Source: a virus. From it: a stretch of DNA of 35,951 nt. The notes beneath the pieces are model-generated. The model did no database searches. It worked only from the letters and a program-made list of their open reading frames with translations, and was not told where the DNA came from. The stretch lies in the IMG/VR virus record IMGVR_UViG_3300005541_000015, positions 1-35,951 of that record; one strand, 5' to 3'. Numbering within the stretch: the first letter of the stretch is position 1; the number at the start of each line of letters is the position of its first letter. Shown here one piece after another: positions 8,897-17,167 of this stretch. Made by a program: the position numbers and the translations under genes.

Positions 8897-11136
8897 GCAG
8901 CTTGCCTCGGAGGATTCTGGGGAGTGCCGTGCTGCCCTGGCCTCGGACCCTGTTGCGGCGGCTGGCCGCCTTGAGGCTGCTGGCCCTGCGGTTGCTGGCC
9001 TGGCGGCGGCTCAGGCATCGGCGGTGGCGGCGGTGGCTCGATCATGTACTTGTGAACGTCGAGGCCCATCGCCTTGCACCAGTCGGTCACGAAGGCGTTC
9101 CACGGACCCACTTCCTGCCACGAAATCGCTACCTGCTGCAAGAACGGCATCAGGGCCTTCGCCATCTCGTTGAACTGCGAGAGCTTGGCTTCCGTGTTCG
9201 GCTTCGCCATCGAACCGCTCTCGATGCGGTATTCGAGTTCCCGCACAATCGTCTCGACATCGGCGGATTGAACGAGTTGCGCCCAGAGCATCGCCCGCTG
9301 TTGACCGAGAATCGGCAGCACGTCGTTCTGGGCGTCGAGCAACCAGCGGCAGACCAGGCCCTCCTTGCGTGCGATCGCCGTCATGGCCTCCTGCACGGTG
9401 TTCGACATGTCGTCCATGCGGATCGACGAGTTCTGCTGACGCACTGATACGTCGGTCGCCGACCGGCTCTGTGCCGTCCCTGCCTGGCCGTAGAGAATCT
9501 CGCTGGTTCCCCAACGCTTATCGAGAGCATCGACCACCCGCTCCAGCACGTTGTAGATGTCCGGGTGGAACTGCGGATTCTGGATGAAGCTGATGAGGTC
9601 GCTGATCTTCCCGGTGGCGCTCATGGTCATGTCGATTTCGACGACCCGGTTGTCGCCGGGATTGAGGGCCTTCTTCTTCTCCGTCTCGTCCCATCCCTTC
9701 GCCACGCCGATGATCGTCGTGCAACTCGTTCGCACCTTGCTCGCCAGGAACGACATTGCCCAGTTGATCCACTTCAGCTCGCCCAGGCCGGCGCTCACGT
9801 GGCTGTAGGGGTAGACATTGTTCGGCCGCGGATGAAAGGCCAGCATCGTGAACGGCCAACTCTTGCCGTCAGCCCAGAAAGGAATCGGCCATTGCAGGCT
9901 TTGCTGAATGCCGCTGATCCACTGTTGCGTGGCCTGCGGGTCTTGGACCTGAGGGGCTTCTGCCAGGCGGCCAGTCGGCAGGTTCAGCGGATAAGGAATG
10001 CCGTCGCAGACGACAAGCATTACGTTGTCGCCGAACCCGTCAAACATATTCTTCAGGTCCGGGTCCATGCCCGACATCCGGCCGCCGAGACCCATCTTCG
10101 AGTAGACCTTCCAGTACGTGACCAGATCGTTCGTCTTTCCCTTGCGGTGATCGTCGCTTTCGAGGCGATCAGCCGAGTTCGTGACGTAGCCGGTCGTCGT
10201 CTTGACGGTGTCTTCGTTGCTGGTCGCCTTGTCCAGTTCGCCGGGTGCCAGGCCGTAGAGTTCCTCGACTTCCCACCGAGGATGAATGCACTTGCGGGCG
10301 ATCCACTTGCACTCGTCAATCAGGTCTACATCGGGATCGAGCAGCAAGTAATCCGACGTGTCGTAAAACGATCCGACCATCTTGATGGGCGAGCCCTTCG
10401 CCTGAAACAACTCGGTCCACCAGACGCCCATGCCCTTGATGAGCGCTTCGTCGACCACGAGCCGACTGTGGGCTCGCAGATTCAACTCGTTGGGCGTGTA
10501 GTTCAGGTACTCTTCGAGAAGCTGGGCCCGAGTCTGGTCGACGACCTGCGTCATCAGGTCTTGCTGCTGCCCTTGCTGGACCATGCCCTGAAGCTGCATG
10601 ATCGCCTGCTGCTGTTGCTGCTGGGCCATCATGGTCTGTTGCAGCACCTGCGGCGGCGAGTTGGGCGGCGGTTGCTGAGGCGACTGCTGCGCCATGGCGA
10701 AGAGTTGCGGATTCAACGCCGCATAGATGCCCGGAGGCACCGGATCGAACTTTCTGGGAGTGACCGTTCGAACCGGGTTGCGGTTGTAGAGCATCGGGCC
10801 GAACAACTGGCACAGTTCCGCCACCTTGTTCATCGTGAAGCGGAAGGTGGGCGGGGCGATGTCGTCGTTCTCGTCGCCCGTCATGTAGCCGCCCTTGCCG
10901 GCGCCTGCATTCCCCCAGAGATAATCGTTCAGCCGGATGCCGCCGTCGAGAAATCTCATGCACTCCTGGGCTACCCGCTGGAAGTGCTTGTCTTTGAACA
11001 TCTGGGCTAGGTTCAGCTTACGGAGCCACGCATTGACCAGCGGCTGCATCGGGTGCGAGATATTGGTATTGCTCGCAGCCGCAGGCTGTGCCGGCGTAGC
11101 CGTGAAGGCGGTCGTGGGTGCGTAGGCGTCTGCCAT
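8893..11136 (-). CDS. Portal protein
   Basis: 747 residues. The portal is the dodecameric head vertex through which DNA passes. Features that fit are the length, the position two genes after the large terminase, and the region from LYNRNPVRTVTPRKF through MGVWWTELFQAKGSPIKMVGSFYDTSDYLLLDPDVD. After that come WIARKCIHPRWEVEELYGL and the helical wing (INWAMSFLASKVRTSCTTIIGVAKGWDE). A long Gln/Pro insertion is present at about residues 150-195 (MAQQSPQQPPP, then QQQQQQAIMQLQG). The C-terminus is Pro/Gln-rich (PPPPPPMPEPPPGQQ). Both could be flexible loops exposed in the portal crown. The role is well supported by family resemblance; the exact boundaries of the crown are inference. Confidence 0.85.
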   Translation of the reverse strand: MADAYAPTTAFTATPAQPAAASNTNISHPMQPLVNAWLRKLNLAQMFKDKHFQRVAQECMRFLDGGIRLNDYLWGNAGAGKGGYMTGDENDDIAPPTFRFTMNKVAELCQLFGPMLYNRNPVRTVTPRKFDPVPPGIYAALNPQLFAMAQQSPQQPPPNSPPQVLQQTMMAQQQQQQAIMQLQGMVQQGQQQDLMTQVVDQTRAQLLEEYLNYTPNELNLRAHSRLVVDEALIKGMGVWWTELFQAKGSPIKMVGSFYDTSDYLLLDPDVDLIDECKWIARKCIHPRWEVEELYGLAPGELDKATSNEDTVKTTTGYVTNSADRLESDDHRKGKTNDLVTYWKVYSKMGLGGRMSGMDPDLKNMFDGFGDNVMLVVCDGIPYPLNLPTGRLAEAPQVQDPQATQQWISGIQQSLQWPIPFWADGKSWPFTMLAFHPRPNNVYPYSHVSAGLGELKWINWAMSFLASKVRTSCTTIIGVAKGWDETEKKKALNPGDNRVVEIDMTMSATGKISDLISFIQNPQFHPDIYNVLERVVDALDKRWGTSEILYGQAGTAQSRSATDVSVRQQNSSIRMDDMSNTVQEAMTAIARKEGLVCRWLLDAQNDVLPILGQQRAMLWAQLVQSADVETIVRELEYRIESGSMAKPNTEAKLSQFNEMAKALMPFLQQVAISWQEVGPWNAFVTDWCKAMGLDVHKYMIEPPPPPPMPEPPPGQQPQGQQPQGGQPPQQGPRPGQHGTPQNPPRQAA

Positions 11137-11139
11137 CGG

Positions 11140-11670
11140 TTATTTTGCTTCCGCTCCAAGTTCGGTTCGGAGGTCGGAGAGTTGCTTGTTGGCAGCCGTA
11201 ACGCTCTTGGCGAGTTCTTTGATGAACAAGTTCAGGGCCTTGATGTCTTCCTTGTGGGCCTCCTCCAGCTTGGCGATCTTGCGTTCGAGTTTGCCGACCG
11301 CCGAATCGCCGACGGCACTCTTGAGAACGGTGATCGTCTCTTCCATCGTGTTGAGCCGCTCTTGTTCGGCCTTCCACGACGGCGAGAAATCCCACGAACC
11401 GTACTTACGAACGTGCGGGTTGCTCTTGATGCGAGGGTCTTCGACGTAGCAGATATGCTCGTCGGGTAGGAACACTCGCTGATCGAGAGACGCCAGCCGG
11501 CAGTGCTGCGGACCCACTTCCACGACGGTCGCAATCACGACTCGTGGCGTCGGATGGCCCGACGGATGCCAAATGACGGTTTGGCCTGGCACCGGCCTCG
11601 GCATCTTGTACTCGGCGAGTGCTGCGTGGTCGATCGGGGTCGCCATTCCCTCGATTGCGGGAGCGGGCAT
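11140..11670 (-). CDS. Coiled-coil hypothetical between terminase and portal
   Basis: 176 residues from the ATG that follows AAGGAG by 6 nt; a longer frame reaches further upstream but would invade the terminase. Residues 15-95 form a small beta domain (PGQTVIWHPSGHPTPRVVIA, then QHCRLASLDQRVFLPDEHI). Residues 110-175 are a regular helix with heptad-like spacing (ERLNTMEETITVLKSAVG, KIAKLEEAHKEDIKAL, ANKQLSDLRTELGA). It ends 3 nt before the portal ATG. It may be an assembly or scaffolding-linked protein, or an internal virion protein. I do not recognise it. Confidence 0.68.
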   Translation of the reverse strand: MPAPAIEGMATPIDHAALAEYKMPRPVPGQTVIWHPSGHPTPRVVIATVVEVGPQHCRLASLDQRVFLPDEHICYVEDPRIKSNPHVRKYGSWDFSPSWKAEQERLNTMEETITVLKSAVGDSAVGKLERKIAKLEEAHKEDIKALNLFIKELAKSVTAANKQLSDLRTELGAEAK

Positions 11671-11683
11671 TGCGTTCTCCTTG

Positions 11684-13381
11684 TTACTTTCCTGGCCCCA
11701 GGTTGACGTATTCGGCTTCGCCTTTTCGGCCACGTGCCTTCTTGCGATCGAGATAGCCCTTCCAGCGAGAGCCACGCACGTTGTTCTGGTCGGGCTTGTA
11801 GTACCGCAGTCCCTTGTGGGCGGCGGCGTACTGGAAGCAGTGCATCAGGTGGTTCAAGGCGCGGTCGTCGGGCCGCTGAAGAGTCTGCTTGCCCTGCCGC
11901 TTCTTCATGTACTGGTCGATTTCCATCTCGAAGTTCGGCAGGCGTCCTTCTACCACACGGAGCTTCGTTGTGCCGTCTTCACGGATCGACAGCCATTCGT
12001 GGCACGCCATGACGCGGGCCTCCACGTCGTCGGACCCCAAGGCAAAACCGTAGCCGGTGACTTCGCTGTGAACCCGGTGCCGCTTCATGGCCTCGCTGTA
12101 CTGCTGGCGAATCGACTTGCCTGAAGCCTCGGTGCGGCGTGATCCGTGGTCGTCGATAATGAACGCCCGGTAGCTGCGGCCGGTCATCTTCAGCCGCATT
12201 TGCTGGGCGAGTTTGTCGGCCGTGCAACGGGGAATGTAAAGCTCGTCTTCGAGGTAAACGTGGTCGCCGAACGCAGCCGGCGTCACGGCGAGAAACAACA
12301 CGGCACCCGTCACGAACCCAGGGTCGATCACGGCGTAGCGGCACCATTCCCTTGGAAGCTGCCCGTCCTTGAATTCCTTGTGTTCGGCGTTGAACGGACT
12401 GCGGCCCAAAAGGCTCATCGAGAATTCCGGGAACACTTTGAATTCGTCGAGAACGAATTCGCCTTCGTCACGCATCCGCACGATGTCGGAGCCGCTCCAC
12501 TGCCACGCCTTGACGGTCTTCCGCTTGGCGGCATCGCTGATGAACGGGTTGGCCGAGAATCTCGATCGAAATTCGACGACATCGGGATTCCCTTCGGCGT
12601 CCCGCTCGTCGGCGAGAGCCCGTTTCGACATGATGACGAGACCCTTGTTTCTTGAGTGCGGCAAAGCGGACCAGAAGAAGCGTCCCTTTTTTGCCACGAC
12701 CCGAGCCTGGATTTCGTCGAGCCATTCTTCGTCGTCGAGGTCTTCGTCGATCCATACGGCATCCGCCCTGAAGCCTTGCGGCGGCTTGGCACGGCTCGAG
12801 TAAGCCCATAATTCCCAGCCGGTGCGAAACTCCATCTTCGAAAAGACTTCCTCGCCTGCGTTCTCCCAGACCACTTTCTTCGGGCCAATGAACCTTCGAG
12901 GAATCAAAGGCGATGCCGGCTCGGCGAGATGCTCGCGTGCAACATCCTCAGGATCGGCGGGGTTCCACGAACGCCAGTTGCCACGCTTGCCGTCCCGGAT
13001 CATCTTGAAGGCGCCCGGCTTGCAGAGAACCGGGTAGATCGTCTTGCCGATATGATCCTGGTCGTAGCCGATGACCACGGCGATGCCCTTCTTCGGATAC
13101 TTGCCGTGCGGGTCGGAGTTCGTCACGATGCGAGCCATTTCGACGGCGGCAGCGGTTGTTTTGCCGCTCTGATTTCCGCCGCGGATAATCCGCTCATAGG
13201 CGATGCACGCATGAAAATCACGCTGAAACGGTTGTGGCGAGTAGAGCCGCAACGCCTCTATCTTGCGGCGTGCAAGCTCGGCCAACGCTTCACGGCGATC
13301 GGAATCTCGGCGAGAAGAGGGAATGATTCCTCCCGCAGCGAAAAGCTCGGATTCAAAAGTGTCGTCAGCCTTGGTAGGCAT
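11684..13381 (-). CDS. terL: Terminase large subunit (DNA-packaging ATPase/nuclease)
   Basis: 565 residues. The terminase motor uses ATP to drive DNA into the prohead and cuts the concatemer. Walker A is GGNQSGKTT at residues 68-76, with an aromatic lead-in. Walker B is AVWIDEDL with D212 and E213. The C-terminal RNase H-like nuclease shows its acidic positions in YAVIDPGFVTG (D353), FIIDDHGS (D410/D411) and DDRALNHLMHCFQY (D505/D506). The length is typical. The start ATG at 13381 lies inside the end of the preceding small gene (17 nt overlap). It acts with the portal and with the candidate small subunit upstream. Confidence 0.93.
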   Translation of the reverse strand: MPTKADDTFESELFAAGGIIPSSRRDSDRREALAELARRKIEALRLYSPQPFQRDFHACIAYERIIRGGNQSGKTTAAAVEMARIVTNSDPHGKYPKKGIAVVIGYDQDHIGKTIYPVLCKPGAFKMIRDGKRGNWRSWNPADPEDVAREHLAEPASPLIPRRFIGPKKVVWENAGEEVFSKMEFRTGWELWAYSSRAKPPQGFRADAVWIDEDLDDEEWLDEIQARVVAKKGRFFWSALPHSRNKGLVIMSKRALADERDAEGNPDVVEFRSRFSANPFISDAAKRKTVKAWQWSGSDIVRMRDEGEFVLDEFKVFPEFSMSLLGRSPFNAEHKEFKDGQLPREWCRYAVIDPGFVTGAVLFLAVTPAAFGDHVYLEDELYIPRCTADKLAQQMRLKMTGRSYRAFIIDDHGSRRTEASGKSIRQQYSEAMKRHRVHSEVTGYGFALGSDDVEARVMACHEWLSIREDGTTKLRVVEGRLPNFEMEIDQYMKKRQGKQTLQRPDDRALNHLMHCFQYAAAHKGLRYYKPDQNNVRGSRWKGYLDRKKARGRKGEAEYVNLGPGK

Positions 13382-13742
13382 CGCAGCTCACCGGCTCGTC
13401 GTCGAATTCTTCTTCCGAGTCGCCGTCTTCAAGCAGTTCCCTGGCGACCCGCTGTAGGTCTTCATCCGACAGGTGTTCACAGTCGGTTTCGTGATTCTTC
13501 ATCAGTTTTGAATTGGTACTCAGCACGGCGGTAACGAGCGTCATAACCTTGATCTTGAGAGCCCTCGGCACGTCCACGTCGCTGGCCATCCGCCACAACT
13601 CGGCGGCCAACTTGCGTGGTCCACCGGCAACGTCCGACAACGCCTCAGCCAGCTCCTCGAGCCGAGGGGCCCGTCGGGCTCGTCCCTGCAAACGGATCGA
13701 GCTAACCTTTGACTCGACCTTTGACCTTTTTGGGTTTGGCAT
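13365..13742 (-). CDS. Candidate terminase small subunit
   Basis: 125 residues if started at the ATG at 13742 (MPNPKRSKVESK); a longer reading would overlap the glycosyltransferase much more. The N-terminus is basic (RLQGRARRAP) and followed by a helical centre (RLEELAEALSDVAGGPRKLAAELWRMASD). The C-terminus is very acidic (DEDLQRVARELLEDGDSEEEFDDEP). The layout, with a basic DNA-binding start and a helical oligomerising middle, and the position right before terL fit a small terminase. No diagnostic motif is seen, so the call rests mostly on position. Both ends overlap the neighbours (41 and 17 nt). Confidence 0.45.
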   Translation of the reverse strand: MPNPKRSKVESKVSSIRLQGRARRAPRLEELAEALSDVAGGPRKLAAELWRMASDVDVPRALKIKVMTLVTAVLSTNSKLMKNHETDCEHLSDEDLQRVARELLEDGDSEEEFDDEPVSCDAYQG

Positions 13743-14661
13743 GTCCGTTTCCGTTGGCCGAATCGGTGCCGGGAAACACGGTCCCGGCAGCGACCGGCAC
13801 GCCTTCTTCTCCGTCGGCCCCAACTTCGACCATGTGAATGCCACGCTGAACACCACGCTGGGCCGCATTCCTGAACATCCCCGACACTTGATCGGCATAG
13901 ATCAGTTGCGGCTTCTCGACGCACTTCGACTTCATGTGCCCGGCCCAAGAATCCCAGTTGCAGAACACGGGGTTGTAGCCCAGCGAAGCGATGCCGGCCA
14001 AAGAAAGGTCACGTGTCGCCGTGACATCCTCGGTGGAGTCCTTCTTGGCACAGTACTTGTCGTTGTACTCGTAGTAGAACCACTCCCGACCGCCAGCGTC
14101 GGGACCGAACACGTCGAAGCAACGCATGTCCCACATCGTCAGCCCGGTCGGCAACGCTCCGACCGCTTCGAAGCCGGCACGCTCGGCGGCCTCTTCACGG
14201 CTGTACTGATCGAGTCGGCAGCGTGGGTTCGGATCGTCGGTTTCGAAATCACGCCAGCGGAACACGTAGACGTTTTCGTGCGGCGGCGGCCCGCAGTATG
14301 GAGCCCCGATAACGACGGGCCCTTTGTCGAACCGCTTCAGGATGAACGCCAGCGATGTCGGCACGAACGGTTTGGCGTAGGGGTCACGGCCGACGTGTCG
14401 ATCGGGCCATTGGTCCGAGTCGATCATTACGAGGATGTCGAGCTTGAGCGACCTGGCCTTGACGACAGCGGCGTTGCGGGTCATGGTAATCGGCGTGTCG
14501 CAAAGGTCGTACTCGGCAATCCTGCCGATCGACGGCTGCTGCTTCAGCCACATCGCCGTCTCGCTCCACCAGCGGCGGATGGACGGATGCTCTGCCGAAA
14601 TACCGCCGTTCCCGGCGTAGGAGAAGAATGCGAATCCGATGTCAAACTTCCGCTCTTGCAT
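13702..14661 (-). CDS. GT-A-type glycosyltransferase
   Basis: 319 residues, started at the ATG at 14661 behind a GAGAGG site. The first 95 residues have the Rossmann-like plan of GT-A enzymes (FDIGFAFFSYAGNGG, then TPITMTRNAAVVKARS, then DILVMIDSDQWP). The MIDSD element at residues 79-83 is the expected DxD metal/nucleotide-sugar site. A second acidic stretch and TGLTMWDMRCFDVFG follow. The last 45 residues are a low-complexity basic tail (KPKKVKGRVKG). The gene lies with a SAM methyltransferase between the capsid and terminase genes. Possible substrates are a virion surface protein or the host envelope; which is not shown. Confidence 0.72.
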   Translation of the reverse strand: MQERKFDIGFAFFSYAGNGGISAEHPSIRRWWSETAMWLKQQPSIGRIAEYDLCDTPITMTRNAAVVKARSLKLDILVMIDSDQWPDRHVGRDPYAKPFVPTSLAFILKRFDKGPVVIGAPYCGPPPHENVYVFRWRDFETDDPNPRCRLDQYSREEAAERAGFEAVGALPTGLTMWDMRCFDVFGPDAGGREWFYYEYNDKYCAKKDSTEDVTATRDLSLAGIASLGYNPVFCNWDSWAGHMKSKCVEKPQLIYADQVSGMFRNAAQRGVQRGIHMVEVGADGEEGVPVAAGTVFPGTDSANGNGHAKPKKVKGRVKG

Positions 14662-14676
14662 GATCCTCTCTCGTTG

Positions 14677-14697
14677 AAAAAACCCCGCCGGCCGGGC
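14677..14697 (-). terminator. Possible intrinsic terminator before the glycosyltransferase
   Basis: On the minus strand the sequence reads CCCG, 5-nt loop, CGGG, then G and six T. The stem is short (4 bp) but wholly G/C and is followed at once by T6. It lies between the methyltransferase stop and the glycosyltransferase ATG, so it might attenuate transcription from the capsid side. The short stem makes it a weak call. Confidence 0.35.
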
Positions 14698-14775
14698 GCC
14701 TCCGCTCAGAGTTTCGCCCGGTCGCGGCGGGCGGGGGCCAGGGGCCAGCCGCAACCCCCGTTCGCCATTGGTTCG

Positions 14776-15342
14776 TTACATCTCCTTCCACCACACCGCC
14801 GCCTCGATGCCGGTGGGCTTGATGCGGTTGACTGCCTCCACGACAGCCGGGAAATGCTCGGGTGCGTAATCATGGCCGGAAATAATTCCGCCACGCCGCA
14901 CGTGAACGCACCACATTTCGATGTCCCGCACGATCGAGTCGCTGTCATGGGCAGCGTCCAGATATACGAAGTCGACCTTGAAGCCCAGCGGCCAAACATC
15001 GGCGATCTTGAGACTGTCGCCACGGATCGGGATGACCTGCTTGAACAGCCGCTCGCCCATGTTGCGGCAGAACGTGCCGAACACGACCTCGGAGCCATAG
15101 AAGCGTCCGATTTCGCCGAGCCGGTCGGTCTTCGCCCCCATCCAGTGGTCGACGCAATAGATTCGCTCGGCAAATTCAGCGAACAAGAGCGTGGTTGCCC
15201 CGGCCCAGGTGCCGACTTCGACGACCGTCTTCGGCTTTTTCGAGACGAGCAGTTTGCGTAACGCATCCCAGTCGTCCGAATGGGTCTGGTGGTTCAGGGG
15301 CTCGAACCCACGGTGTTCAACCGGGCAGTCGATGAACGGCAT
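14776..15342 (-). CDS. Class I SAM-dependent methyltransferase
   Basis: 188 residues behind an AGGAG site. Motif I is VVEVGTWAGATTLLF (residues about 40-54), the SAM-binding loop. A second acidic strand follows (RIYCVDHWMG). The C-terminal half shows FVYLDAAHDSDSIVRDIEMW and RRGGIISGHDY, the pattern of the Methyltransf_24 family of small-molecule or sugar O-methyltransferases. The adjacent glycosyltransferase supports a sugar-modification pair. It is not a typical DNA methyltransferase (no NPPY or DPPY). The exact substrate is unknown. Confidence 0.75.
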   Translation of the reverse strand: MPFIDCPVEHRGFEPLNHQTHSDDWDALRKLLVSKKPKTVVEVGTWAGATTLLFAEFAERIYCVDHWMGAKTDRLGEIGRFYGSEVVFGTFCRNMGERLFKQVIPIRGDSLKIADVWPLGFKVDFVYLDAAHDSDSIVRDIEMWCVHVRRGGIISGHDYAPEHFPAVVEAVNRIKPTGIEAAVWWKEM

Positions 15343-15387
15343 GGCTGGCTCCTGCCGTCCTCGTCGATCGTGTTGTTGGCGTCCGGT

Positions 15388-15999
15388 CTAGATCATTCGG
15401 ACATCGACGAGGACGTTGGCTCCCGTGTTGCCGGTGGTGAGACTCGATAGCGCCACGCCGATGAAGTGAGCGATTTCGTTGAACAGCGGCGTGGTGGCTC
15501 CCGACGAGATGGCGCTCTTCACGGCGCCGGCCGAACTTCCCTGCGAGCTGGCGGCCGTCGTGAGGGCCGTGACTTCTTGTCCCTGGGTGATGACGTTGGT
15601 GCCGTCGGCGTTGAGTCCAGAGAGCAGCATCGCCGGGCCACGCAGCACGACCCAGAACAGATCATTGGCGAGCACGCCGCCGGAAGGCAGGAACTCGTCG
15701 ACCGGATAGCCGCGTTGGCCGTCCGTGATCGTGTAGCCCAGGGCGTGGTTGTAGTAGTTCGCAGCGTCAAGCTGGACGAGGCGGCTGGGCTTGAGGGCGA
15801 TGCCCGAACTGTTGCGAACGATGCGGCAGCGGACATAGCGGTTCGTCCGGCGCTTCGGATAGTTCACCCAGTCGTAGTCGGAGAAGTCCTTATCGACACC
15901 TTCGAATTCGATGCCGTCGGTCGAGCCGGCCACGGCCGAGCCGAAGTTCATCGTCCACGACTTGCCCCGAGGGAACGGGGCTTCCATTGGGAAACTCAT
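15388..15999 (-). CDS. Probable capsid decoration/accessory protein
   Basis: 203 residues, just downstream of the major capsid gene, with AAGGG before the ATG. Beta-rich, starting MSFPMEAPFPRGKSWTMNFG, with the strand-like segments RYVRCRIVRNSSGI and LFWVVLRGPAMLL. Ala/Ser/Thr-rich stretches near residues 145-170 could be flexible. It has no enzyme motif. Position immediately after the capsid gene, and size, are those of capsid cement or spike proteins in other phages; that is an inference. Confidence 0.55.
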   Translation of the reverse strand: MSFPMEAPFPRGKSWTMNFGSAVAGSTDGIEFEGVDKDFSDYDWVNYPKRRTNRYVRCRIVRNSSGIALKPSRLVQLDAANYYNHALGYTITDGQRGYPVDEFLPSGGVLANDLFWVVLRGPAMLLSGLNADGTNVITQGQEVTALTTAASSQGSSAGAVKSAISSGATTPLFNEIAHFIGVALSSLTTGNTGANVLVDVRMI

Positions 16000-16017
16000 A
16001 GCTTCGCCCTTTTTGCG

Positions 16018-17151
16018 TTAAGCGTAGGTCTTGAGCGCCATGAAATTACGTGGCGACTGGAACTTGAACTGGCCGATGCAGTCGACCGCCACCCGGTAGC
16101 TGCGGGTCGCCTGGTCGTATTCGGGGCCTTCCGCCTCGAAGATGCCGGCCTGCATCGACAGCAACTCCATGGCGTCGATGTTGAACCCGTAGCCGACGGC
16201 CGGCGGAATGCCGTATTCGCTCGTGATCTCGGCACCGTCCTGGTAGATGGCGTCCTCGAAACCCAACTTGCGAAGGCCGGTGTTCTCGATGTTGACGCGT
16301 TCTTTCGTGTCGAGCGTTTCGAGGTACTGGCGGTAGAGGTCGTCGTCCATCAGGACCAGCGGCACCGTCGCCTTCGAATTCCGCTTCATCTTGCGGATGC
16401 CGAAGCGGGTCGCCGTCTTGGCGTTCGTCGACCACGCCGTTCCGCCCAAGGCCGAGCAGGTGTAGTTCACGAGCACCGGCGAGAAGAAATCGTATTCGGC
16501 ATCGCCGCGGCTGGAGGGCCAGGTCGTGCTGATCGTGGTCTGGGCCGTGCCTTCGCCCCACGTTCCGCCGTAGTAGCCGAGCTGTGTTGAGAGCGTGGCG
16601 TAGGTCGCCGACGGATAGCCCACGGCGTCCGCTGCGTTGGCACTGCGTTGGGCGCCGCTGCTGATGGTCACGGTGCCGTTGTTCTCCAGCATCGTCTCGA
16701 TACCGGACATGCGGCCTATGTTCCCGCTGGCGTTCGAATCGACGTAGATTTCCTCGCTGAACTGGTCTTCGAGGTCTTCCATCAAGAGCGGGATCATCCG
16801 TCCGAAAACGTTGACGATCGCCTGGGGGCCTCGGTTCTTGAGCTTTTCACGCTTGGTCATGGCGTCCGTCACGGCGTAGCCGGCGTAGTCGAGATACGCC
16901 AGTTGCCAGCGATTTTCGCCCTGGAAGCTGAGGTTTTGCTGGCCGTTGTTGATGACCAGCTTGGCACGGCGATAACGGACGGGCCACGAAACACCGTCGC
17001 CGGATTTGTTGTATTGGATGCGGCCCTTGGCCTTCATCATGGCCAGCAGGATACGACGCCGGGTAACGGCGACTTCCTCGACTTTGAGGTACTCACGAAT
17101 CGTCGTGTTGACGACGCGTGCCCATTCGACGGAGGAAGCAGTTGTCGGCAT
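16018..17151 (-). CDS. Major capsid protein
   Basis: 377 residues with AAGGG upstream of the ATG. It shows the usual pattern for a HK97-like major capsid protein in podovirus-type phages: an N-terminal helical arm (VVNTTIREYLKVEEVAVTRRRILLAMM), an elongated beta region (VRYRRAKLVINNG, GENRWQLAYLDYAGYAVTDAM), a spine-helix segment (VFGRMIPLLMEDLEDQFSEEIY) and a C-terminal region (GFEDAIYQDGAEITSEYGIP). Its place just downstream of a scaffold-like gene supports it. Fold assignment is by pattern and gene order. Confidence 0.82.
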   Translation of the reverse strand: MPTTASSVEWARVVNTTIREYLKVEEVAVTRRRILLAMMKAKGRIQYNKSGDGVSWPVRYRRAKLVINNGQQNLSFQGENRWQLAYLDYAGYAVTDAMTKREKLKNRGPQAIVNVFGRMIPLLMEDLEDQFSEEIYVDSNASGNIGRMSGIETMLENNGTVTISSGAQRSANAADAVGYPSATYATLSTQLGYYGGTWGEGTAQTTISTTWPSSRGDAEYDFFSPVLVNYTCSALGGTAWSTNAKTATRFGIRKMKRNSKATVPLVLMDDDLYRQYLETLDTKERVNIENTGLRKLGFEDAIYQDGAEITSEYGIPPAVGYGFNIDAMELLSMQAGIFEAEGPEYDQATRSYRVAVDCIGQFKFQSPRNFMALKTYA

Positions 17152-17167
17152 TTCCTAGCCCTTTCGC

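Noticed and set aside
9565-11010. Long plus-strand frame (481 codons)
   Set aside because: It is antisense to the portal gene; GC-rich third positions create such frames.
13513-15261. Plus-strand frame of 582 codons
   Set aside because: It is antisense to a glycosyltransferase, methyltransferase and small terminase candidate with clear motifs on the minus strand.
15285-15315. tRNA-like T-arm (CTCGAACCCACGG)
   Set aside because: It is inside the methyltransferase coding sequence and no full cloverleaf surrounds it.
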